Positions 58,512 to 64,000 of a stretch of DNA of 64,000 nucleotides are shown piece by piece. The notes beneath the pieces were generated by a model. The model had not been told where the DNA came from. It did no database searches and saw only the letters and a list, made by a program, of their open reading frames with translations. How positions within the stretch are numbered: the stretch's first letter is position 1; each line of letters opens with the position of its first letter. Source of the DNA: Bacteroidales bacterium. Lineage in GTDB: Bacteria > Bacteroidota > Bacteroidia > Bacteroidales > WCHB1-69. The stretch lies in assembly GCA_016285145.1 (NCBI GenBank), contig JAEEQE010000006.1, positions 23,310 through 87,309 of the forward strand, written 5' to 3'. Made by a program: the position numbers and the translations under genes.

Positions 58512-60296
58512 TCATCCTATAGTTTTTGCAATCTTCTCGATATTAAGACTCCTTGCCGAAGCATCGATGATTTCCTTGTAAACACCGCCTTTCCGGTAGA
58601 TTTCGTCAGGGTCGCCCGACTCCTCCACGCGACCGTTCTTGAGGGCGTAGATATAGTCTGCATCGATAATCTGCGAAATGCTGTGCGAGATGATGATGAC
58701 CGTGCGGTTCTGCTTGATGGCGTCGATGCTGTTCTTGATCTGCTCGGTGGCGATGGCGTCCAAGCTGGCCGTCGGCTCGTCAAGGAAGATGATGGGTGGG
58801 TTCTTGAGGAACATGCGAGCGATGGCCACACGCTGCTGCTGCCCGCCGGAAAGGTCGGTGGCACTGTGCGCGAACTGCTTCGGCAAGGCCATGATCTGGT
58901 CGTATAGATGCGCCTTCTTGGCGGCCTCGACCACCTCGTCGTGACTTGCATCCGGATTGCCGTAGAGAATATTCTCCTCGATGGTGCCGTCGAAGATGTG
59001 GTTCTTCTGCAACACTAATCCGATGTTCTCGCGCAGGTAATGCGTGTCGTAGTCGCGCAGATCAACACCGTCAAGGGTAATGGCACCCACCTGCGGCTCA
59101 TAGAACTTATCCAACAAGTTGACGATGGTACTCTTGCCCGCACCCGACAATCCGACCAAAGCCGTGATCTTGCCCGGCTCAATCCGCATGTTGACATCAA
59201 ACAGCGCCTGCGTGCCATTCGGGTAGGTGAAATCGACATTTTTAAGCTCGAAGTTTCCATGAATCTGCTCGGGACAATAGTCACCCGACGGTTCGACCTC
59301 CTTTTCAGAGTTGAGGATGCCGAAGAAGCCCTCGGCATAAATCAGCGCATCGTTCACGTCGTCGAAAATGCGCTGCAGCTGCGTGATGGGCGCAATGACG
59401 TTGCTGAAAAGCATCACGTGGTACATGATCTTACCGATGGTCATGCCGGGATATTCAATGAGCACCAGATAGGCGGTGAGAATGATGACCAACACGGTGC
59501 CGATTTGCTTCACAAAACTCTTGAGCCCGTTGTAGTAGAAAGCCACCTTGCGGGTTTTCATCTGGTTCTCGGTGACTTGGTTCTGGATATCCAACTGTTT
59601 CTGTCCCTCAATCTGCTCGCGGTTGAAGCTCTTGATAACGTTGATGGAATCAATTATATTCTTGATTCCCTGACTTTTGGATTCCAAGTGACTACGCATC
59701 TCGCGGCGCCAACCCTTGAGACGACGGGCCTGCCGGTAAGTGATCCAAAAATAGACGGGCACGATACCGAGCGCCACAAGCCCCACATAAACGTTAGCCG
59801 CGAACATCAGGATGAGGGCGAGCAAAGCGCTGGTGAAGAGCGGCAACAAGTCGATGAAAAAATTCTGCACTGTGCGTGACAACGAACTGACACCCTGGTC
59901 GATACGGGCTTGCAACTTGCCAGTGGCATTGTCACCGGAGTTGAAGAAGGCCATCTTGAAGGTAAGCACCTTCTCGATGACGCTCTGAGCCAGATCGCGG
60001 CTGACGTAAATGCGCATCCGCTCGCCAAAGTAGTTCTGCGCAAAGGTCACCAATGAAGAAAGCAACTCCTTGCCTAACAGCACGATGGAGATGACAGTCA
60101 TAATCCGTGCCGCCTGGCTCCACTGGAAATTGGTGCCAATGAGCGCATTGATGGCATCCACCGTACGGTCCAGCACGATGGCATTGACCTGCGCCATCAA
60201 AGAACCGACCAACGTGAGAATCAATGTGATGAGCACCAGCCATTTGTATGGTTTCACAAATGGTCGGAGATTTTTGAAAAGTTGCAACAGATTCAT
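58512..60296 (-). CDS. ABC transporter, fused permease and ATPase (MsbA-like)
   Basis: 594 residues. Six membrane helices in the N-terminal ~320 residues (type IV exporter fold) and a nucleotide-binding domain with Walker A GLSGAGKST, Q-loop VLQKNHIF, signature LSGGQQQRVAIARM, Walker B IIFLDEPTASLD and switch His in IIISHSIS. Such half-transporters dimerise and export lipids, drugs or peptides. With LPS genes nearby a lipid A flippase role is possible, but MsbA identity is not certain. Third gene of the dtd-ubiE-ABC operon (12-base gap to ubiE). Confidence 0.9.
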   Translation of the reverse strand: MNLLQLFKNLRPFVKPYKWLVLITLILTLVGSLMAQVNAIVLDRTVDAINALIGTNFQWSQAARIMTVISIVLLGKELLSSLVTFAQNYFGERMRIYVSRDLAQSVIEKVLTFKMAFFNSGDNATGKLQARIDQGVSSLSRTVQNFFIDLLPLFTSALLALILMFAANVYVGLVALGIVPVYFWITYRQARRLKGWRREMRSHLESKSQGIKNIIDSINVIKSFNREQIEGQKQLDIQNQVTENQMKTRKVAFYYNGLKSFVKQIGTVLVIILTAYLVLIEYPGMTIGKIMYHVMLFSNVIAPITQLQRIFDDVNDALIYAEGFFGILNSEKEVEPSGDYCPEQIHGNFELKNVDFTYPNGTQALFDVNMRIEPGKITALVGLSGAGKSTIVNLLDKFYEPQVGAITLDGVDLRDYDTHYLRENIGLVLQKNHIFDGTIEENILYGNPDASHDEVVEAAKKAHLYDQIMALPKQFAHSATDLSGGQQQRVAIARMFLKNPPIIFLDEPTASLDAIATEQIKNSIDAIKQNRTVIIISHSISQIIDADYIYALKNGRVEESGDPDEIYRKGGVYKEIIDASARSLNIEKIAKTIG

Positions 60297-60308
60297 ATTT
60301 TCAAGATA

Positions 60309-60998
60309 TTATTTTACAGCCTTATAAACGGATGCTATGCCGAAGGAATAGGGCGTGCAACGCGGCACGCGGAAGCCCGTTTGCGATAATTTTTCCGTCA
60401 TCTTCTCCCCCCAGATGAAATTCTTCACACTCTTGTTCAAATAGGTGTAAGCCGACTTGTCGCGACTCAGCCAGCGTCCCACGGCGGGCAGGATGTGCGA
60501 GAAGTAGAGGTCATAGCCCCATGCCACGATTCTGTTTTCCGGATAGGAGAACTCTAACACCATCAGCTGTCCGCCGGGCTCGAGCACACGGAGCATTTCC
60601 CGAAGGCCGGCGTCCAGATCGGAGAAGTTGCGCACTCCGAACGCACAAGTCACAGCATCAAAGCTGTTGTCATCGTACGGGAGTTGCAACGCACTGCCTT
60701 CCCGGAAGGTGATACGGTCCGACATGCGCTGGCGTTCCACCTTTTCCCTGCCAATGCGCATCATCTCCAGGGAGAGGTCAATGCCCTCCACCTGCGCGGC
60801 CTTTTCCTGCCGGACAAGTTCAATGGCCAGATCCGCCGTGCCCACAGCCACGTCCAGCACCGTCTCACAGGAGGCCATCCCCTTGACGGCACGCCGCCGC
60901 CATCGCCGGTCCACATTCAGCGACAAGATATGGTTAAGCCGGTCGTAACTGCCCGCGATGCGGTCAAAAAGTTTTCCGATATGCTGTTTTTCCTCCAT
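60309..60998 (-). CDS. ubiE: Demethylmenaquinone methyltransferase (UbiE/MenG)
   Basis: 229 residues. SAM-dependent C-methyltransferase completing menaquinone: FDRIAGSYDRLNHILSLNVDRRWRR is the family N-terminal signature, VLDVAVGTADLAIELV motif I, GIDLSLEMM motif II, and CAFGVRNFSDLDAGLREMLRVLEPGG the UbiE post-II block. Menaquinone is the expected quinone in Bacteroidota. It overlaps dtd by one base (TAATG). Confidence 0.94.
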   Translation of the reverse strand: MEEKQHIGKLFDRIAGSYDRLNHILSLNVDRRWRRRAVKGMASCETVLDVAVGTADLAIELVRQEKAAQVEGIDLSLEMMRIGREKVERQRMSDRITFREGSALQLPYDDNSFDAVTCAFGVRNFSDLDAGLREMLRVLEPGGQLMVLEFSYPENRIVAWGYDLYFSHILPAVGRWLSRDKSAYTYLNKSVKNFIWGEKMTEKLSQTGFRVPRCTPYSFGIASVYKAVK

Positions 60999-61447
60999 TA
61001 TTTATCCAGACTATCCAATAAAATAGTGACAGGGCCGTCGTTGATGAAGTCCACTTTCATATCCGCGCCGAAGCGTCCCGTTGCCACGGGGATACCGTAT
61101 TCGTTTTGGAGCAGATGGTTGAAATATTCGTACAGGGGTTCGGCCACCTCTGGGCGGGCGGCGTGCACGAAGCTGGGGCGGTTGCCCTTGCGTGCATCAC
61201 CGTACAGGGTGAACTGCGATATGCTCAGCACCGCGCCGTCCACATCCTTCAGTGCCAGGTTCATTTTTCCCTCGACATCATTGAAGACCCGCATACCTGC
61301 CACTTTTCTGGCCATATATTCGGCATCCGCCCGTGTGTCGTCATGGGTGACGCCTACCAACAGAAGGAAGCCCGTATCTATACGTCCCGTGACCTCTCCG
61401 TCAATGCGGACCTCTGCCCTGCTGCACCGTTGAACAACTATTCTCAT
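60998..61447 (-). CDS. dtd: D-aminoacyl-tRNA deacylase
   Basis: 149 residues, standard. It hydrolyses D-aminoacyl-tRNAs (and Gly-tRNA-Ala) as a proofreading step. The two signatures [17 protein letters not shown] and [11 protein letters not shown] (family SQxT and NxGPVT) are intact and form the cross-subunit active site. First gene of the dtd-ubiE-ABC operon, from the box at 61469. Confidence 0.95.
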   Translation of the reverse strand: MRIVVQRCSRAEVRIDGEVTGRIDTGFLLLVGVTHDDTRADAEYMARKVAGMRVFNDVEGKMNLALKDVDGAVLSISQFTLYGDARKGNRPSFVHAARPEVAEPLYEYFNHLLQNEYGIPVATGRFGADMKVDFINDGPVTILLDSLDK

Positions 61448-61468
61448 AATTCGATTAAATCAAAGTTG

Positions 61469-61476
61469 CAAAAGTA
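61469..61476 (-). promoter_or_regulatory. -7 promoter box (TACTTTTG) of the dtd-ubiE-ABC operon
   Basis: An exact minus-strand box 21 bases before the dtd ATG. Confidence 0.74.
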
Positions 61477-61496
61477 CAAAAAAAGAAAAAATACGC

Positions 61497-61504
61497 TATT
61501 TTTG
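61497..61504 (+). promoter_or_regulatory. -7 promoter box (TATTTTTG) of the metallophosphoesterase gene
   Basis: An exact box 18 bases before the ATG at 61523, divergent from the dtd promoter. It shows that in-frame ATGs upstream (from 61106) are not used. Confidence 0.75.
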
Positions 61505-61522
61505 CGCCAAAATTTGATTTGC

Positions 61523-62620
61523 ATGAAAAGAATCCTAATCCTGCTGGCATTCTTCGCCATCATCGGCGTCGCCATCGGGTATCTTGCCCGGCGCACCGCC
61601 TTCATATTCGGATGCAAGCCCGGCTGGCTCTATATTGGATACACGCTGGCCCTGGTCGGGACGTTTGTGTTCACCTTCGGAGGTGCCTCCACATGGAGTT
61701 GTAATCCTGTGTGCCATATTCTGTTCTGCATCTTCAGCACCCTGTTAGGCGTGCTGCTGTATCTGCTCATCATCATGGCAGCGGTGGACATTGTGCAACT
61801 GTTTGCGCACTTCTCGCCACGGGTGTTCGGGCTTGTCGTGGGAGTGTTCACGCTGGCCCTCTGCACTGGTGGTATCATCAATGCCTTCGAGCCACGCCTC
61901 ACGCCCGCGACGGTGGAACTACCTAACCTACAGCAACCTGTGCGCGCCGTATTGCTCACCGACACCCATCTGGGACACTTCCGCGGCGGCGCGCATGTGC
62001 AACGCCTCGTCAACAAAATCAACCAAGCACAACCGGACATCATCTTCTTCACCGGCGACTGCTTCGAAAGTCCCTACAACCTTAACACTCAGACCCTTGA
62101 GCCGCTAAAGCAACTGAAGGCCCCCGTCTATTTCGTGGCCGGCAACCACGACGGCTATGTGGGCACCGACTCTGTCAAGAAACTGCTGCGACAAGTGGGT
62201 GTGCGGGTGTTAGAAACGGAATCGGTGGAGGACCACGGTCTGCAGATTGTAGGGTTGGACTACATGCGCGCTGACGAGCAGGATGGCAACTCCATGCACG
62301 CGCCCGTGGGCGACGCCACCGTTGAGTCCGTAAGCCAGGAGATGATACACAAGGGCGATTTGCCCCTTGTGGTATTGCACCACAACCCTTGCGGCGGGGA
62401 GTATTTGGAGAAGGCTGGTGTCGATCTCTATCTGGCGGGGCACACGCACGGCGGACAGCTCTATCCGCTCATCTGGGTAAACGACCGCGTCTTCCAGTTC
62501 AACCGGGGATTGTACCGCTTCGGAAATATGCAAGTGTACACCTCCTGCGGCAGCGGCACCTTCGGCCCACCCATGCGCATCGGCACCCGCAGCGAAATCA
62601 CGGTGATGGATATCAGGTGA
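61523..62620 (+). CDS. Membrane-bound metallophosphoesterase (YkuE/LpxH-like superfamily)
   Basis: 365 residues from the start at 61523. About four N-terminal membrane helices (ILILLAFFAIIGVAIGYL; WLYIGYTLALVGTFVF; ILFCIFSTLLGVLLYLLIIM; VFGLVVGVFTLALCTGGII) are followed by a calcineurin-like phosphoesterase domain with all five motifs: LLTDTHLGH, FFTGDCFE, VAGNHDGY, VVLHHNP and AGHTHGGQ. The YkuE-like subgroup acts on lipid or nucleotide phosphates at the membrane. Substrate unknown. The stop is followed after seven bases by the hairpin array. Confidence 0.9.
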   Translation: MKRILILLAFFAIIGVAIGYLARRTAFIFGCKPGWLYIGYTLALVGTFVFTFGGASTWSCNPVCHILFCIFSTLLGVLLYLLIIMAAVDIVQLFAHFSPRVFGLVVGVFTLALCTGGIINAFEPRLTPATVELPNLQQPVRAVLLTDTHLGHFRGGAHVQRLVNKINQAQPDIIFFTGDCFESPYNLNTQTLEPLKQLKAPVYFVAGNHDGYVGTDSVKKLLRQVGVRVLETESVEDHGLQIVGLDYMRADEQDGNSMHAPVGDATVESVSQEMIHKGDLPLVVLHHNPCGGEYLEKAGVDLYLAGHTHGGQLYPLIWVNDRVFQFNRGLYRFGNMQVYTSCGSGTFGPPMRIGTRSEITVMDIR

Positions 62621-62627
62621 GAAGGAT

Positions 62628-62970
62628 GTAAAGACGTCACACCGTGGCGTCTCACAAAAAAAAAGGAAACCGTAAAGACGTCACATCGTGGCGTCTCAAC
62701 AAAAAAGAGGAAACCGTAAAGACGTCACACCGTGGCGTCTCATCAAAAAAAGAGGAAACCGTAAAGACGTCACACCGTGGCGTCTCACCCCAAAAAAGAG
62801 GAAACCGTAAAGACGTCACATCGTGGCGTCTCACCCCAAAAAAGAGGAAACCGTAAAGACGTCACACTGTGGCGTCTCAACAAAAAAAGAGGAAACCGTA
62901 AAGACGTCACACCGTGGCGTCTCACCCAAAAAAAGGAAACCGTAAAGACGTCACACCGTGGCGTCTCATC
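62628..62970. repeat. Tandem array of eight hairpin units (44-46 bp period)
   Basis: Units begin at 62628, 62672, 62716, 62761, 62807, 62853, 62898 and 62942. Each has a hairpin AGACGTCAC-loop-GTGGCGTCT (nine pairs, one G-T) preceded by GTAA, followed by an A-run and GAGGAAACC. The stems are invariant; only the three-base loop (acc, atc, act) and the A-run length vary. The core resembles a decayed version of the GTAGAGACG...CGTCTCTAC palindrome. It fills the 362-base gap between two genes. Open frames through it are period artefacts. Confidence 0.9.
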
Positions 62971-62982
62971 AAAAAAACAGAT

Positions 62983-63465
62983 ATGCCAAAAGAGAAGATC
63001 AACAAGACCAACGCCTGCCGTCTGCTAGACCAGAAAAAGGTGGCATACGAGCTGATACCTTACGAAGTGGATGAAAACGACCTTGGCGCGCAGCACATCG
63101 CCGACCAGTTGGGCGAGGATATCGACCAAGTATTCAAAACATTAGTGCTGAAAGGCGACAAGACCGGCCATTTTGTGTGCGTCATTCCGGGCAACGAGGA
63201 GGTGGACCTGAAGAAGACTGCCAAAGTGACGGGCAACAAGAGTTGCGACCTCATCCCGATGAAGGAGTTGCTGCCGTTGACGGGCTACATCCGGGGCGGT
63301 TGCTCGCCCGTGGGCATGAAGAAGCCCTTCCCCACTTACATTCACGAGACCTGCGAGCTGTTCGACTACATCTATGTCAGCGCGGGCGTGCGCGGCCTGC
63401 AGTTCAAACTAAACCCGCAAGATCTGATTGCGGCGGTGGGCATGACGGTGGCGGACCTGACATAG
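62983..63465 (+). CDS. ybaK: Cys-tRNA(Pro) deacylase (YbaK/EbsC family)
   Basis: 160 residues from the ATG at 62983; the frame extends back into the hairpin array to 62914, but that part is repeat. YbaK removes Cys mischarged onto tRNA-Pro. Landmarks: KTNACRLLDQKKVAYELIPYE at the start, TLVLKGDKTGHFVCVIPGNEEVDLKK (with the conserved Lys), GYIRGGCSPVGMKKPFPTYI and VSAGVRGLQFKLNPQDLI. Full length. Any promoter would have to lie in or near the hairpin array, or it is read through from the phosphoesterase gene. Confidence 0.92.
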   Translation: MPKEKINKTNACRLLDQKKVAYELIPYEVDENDLGAQHIADQLGEDIDQVFKTLVLKGDKTGHFVCVIPGNEEVDLKKTAKVTGNKSCDLIPMKELLPLTGYIRGGCSPVGMKKPFPTYIHETCELFDYIYVSAGVRGLQFKLNPQDLIAAVGMTVADLT

Positions 63466-63592
63466 GAATGGCCGACATTACCGATGTCTCACCGCCACAC
63501 CGCGAAACAGTATAATTTTCCCGAATTTTCACAGGCTAAGGTTTTAAAAGTTTATATTCGCCAACCCTTTAATTTCACAAATCATACAATAT

Positions 63593-63623
63593 TGTTGACA
63601 AAAACCACTGTTTTTTGTCAACA
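63593..63623. repeat. Perfect 12-bp inverted repeat upstream of the last genes
   Basis: TGTTGACAAAAA pairs with TTTTTGTCAACA across a seven-base spacer, ending 16 bases before the promoter box at 63639. It could be an operator or the end of an upstream transcript (T-rich arm). The 231-base gap 63466-63696 otherwise holds no gene. Confidence 0.65.
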
Positions 63624-63638
63624 TTGTGCTGTTTTTTG

Positions 63639-63646
63639 TATTTTTG
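63639..63646 (+). promoter_or_regulatory. -7 promoter box (TATTTTTG) for the gene at 63697
   Basis: An exact box 50 bases before the ATG. Confidence 0.68.
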
Positions 63647-63696
63647 CACAATCAAGTCATATTGATTTGATTAACTGCTGTTATTGACTTTTTTTT

Positions 63697-63909
63697 ATGA
63701 CCCAAAACGAAACAATCCTTATCATCCCCGAAGGGAAAGTCCGCGATTACGTTGACGGAACCATCCGCAACGACACCCCGGAAGAATATGTGCGCCAGAC
63801 TGTTGAAAAACGTTTGGTGAACGAACACAAATACAACAAAGAGCGCATCGCAGTGGAGTACCATGTGCAAATTGGCTCAGGCAGGAAACGGTATTACTTA
63901 AATTACTAA
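63697..63909 (+). CDS. Short protein resembling the N-terminal domain of type I restriction-related enzymes
   Basis: 70 residues. GKVRDYVDGTIRNDTPEEYVRQTVEKRLVNEHKY...AVEYHVQIGSGRKR follows the pattern of the HSDR_N-like domain that begins many Bacteroidota restriction or predicted DNA-processing proteins (TPEE-RQ, then a GSGRKRAD-type motif). Here it stops right after GSGRKR with YYLNY, before the catalytic part would come. The next reading frame (63928) starts with the similar DDGMIVDCLSGALLK. It may be a truncated duplicate of that gene's start or a short stand-alone protein. Assignment is by pattern only. Confidence 0.55.
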   Translation: MTQNETILIIPEGKVRDYVDGTIRNDTPEEYVRQTVEKRLVNEHKYNKERIAVEYHVQIGSGRKRYYLNY

Positions 63910-63927
63910 TCGAAACGAGTATAAGAT

Positions 63928-64000
63928 ATGAATCATAATGACATTGAATTTAATGACGATGGTATGATTGTCGATTGTTTGTCAGGAGCGTTACTTAAAG
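63928..64000 (+). CDS. Start of a gene running out of the window (restriction-related candidate)
   Basis: An ATG at 63928, 18 bases after the previous stop, opens a frame of 24 residues to the window end (MNHNDIEFNDDGMIVDCLSG, then ALLK). The G-x-I-x-D-x-L-S-G-x-x-L-K pattern parallels the beginning of the 70-residue protein before it and the usual start of type I restriction-like N-terminal domains. Too little is visible to name a product. Confidence 0.5.
   Translation, partial: MNHNDIEFNDDGMIVDCLSGALLK

Noticed and set aside
62628-62970. Regular repeat array resembling a CRISPR
   Set aside because: The sequences between the repeats are A-rich and almost identical, only 17-19 bases long, and no cas gene is near. 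It is a tandem hairpin array.
62644-63028. Several short frames with repeated KDVTSWRL/KTSHRGVS peptides on both strands
   Set aside because: They are translations of the hairpin array in different frames; no start signal, no homology and different frames are equally open.

Overview
The window looks like a chromosomal segment of a T9SS-carrying member of the Bacteroidota, probably order Bacteroidales. Three things point there. Many genes are preceded by the Bacteroidota -7 promoter box TAnnTTTG (usually TATCTTTG or TATTTTTG). Several secreted proteins have type IX secretion (T9SS) type A or type B sorting domains. Lineage-typical families are present: C10 peptidase with a C-terminal sorting domain, FISUMP-domain proteins, a Bacteroidota-type radical SAM/lipoprotein pair, and a TPP-riboswitch-controlled TonB-dependent receptor. 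I see no IS element, prophage or CRISPR array.

Layout. 1-10246: surface proteins. A 5'-truncated fibronectin/adhesin-type T9SS protein is followed by a tandemly duplicated two-gene module (1677-5849 and 6032-10246); each copy has an unrecognised secreted protein plus an IgGFc-binding-like type B sorting protein. 10291-12537: glycosyltransferase, steroid-5-alpha-reductase-like membrane enzyme and a lipoprotein with a degenerate Rieske-like pattern. 12556-16377 (minus): operon for an M23 peptidase, PhoH, LpxK and purine nucleoside phosphorylase. 16534-20355: four-helix-bundle protein, secreted C10 protease, Ser/Ala/Pro-rich DUF6515-like protein. 20421-25570: tRNA-Gln(CTG), uridine kinase, a protein usually mislabelled asparagine synthetase B, an SDR/LD-carboxypeptidase/acyltransferase operon and a small membrane protein. 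25567-42767: mostly housekeeping genes (valS, rlmN, two class I aminotransferases, LptF/G permease, BASS transporter, guaA, lgt, POT transporter, trxA, waaA, lemA, TPM protein).

42820-53243: the accessory part. Two small lipoproteins, three FISUMP paralogues, then a flotillin / small lipoprotein / radical SAM-SPASM operon, all on the minus strand. 53094-55643: TPP riboswitch and TonB-dependent receptor, probably for thiamine compounds. 55653-63465: ruvC, retropepsin-like protease, CorA, a HigBA-like toxin-antitoxin pair, ABC exporter, ubiE/menG, dtd, metallophosphoesterase, an eight-unit hairpin array and a YbaK deacylase. 63697-64000: the start of what may be a restriction-related locus, cut by the window end.

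The most unusual signals are repeats that enter coding sequence. (1) A 28-bp palindrome (GTAGAG...CTCTAC) is present once between genes and four times inside two FISUMP genes, always in the same reading frame, so that it encodes VETxxxAxLQ-type peptides, much like Rickettsia palindromic elements. (2) A degenerate tandem repeat with a strict 7-bp period recurs between genes, begins exactly at some stop codons, lies inside the sorting domain of the first gene and encodes the n-region of the TonB receptor signal peptide. (3) The radical SAM/lipoprotein system is split around the FISUMP cluster.
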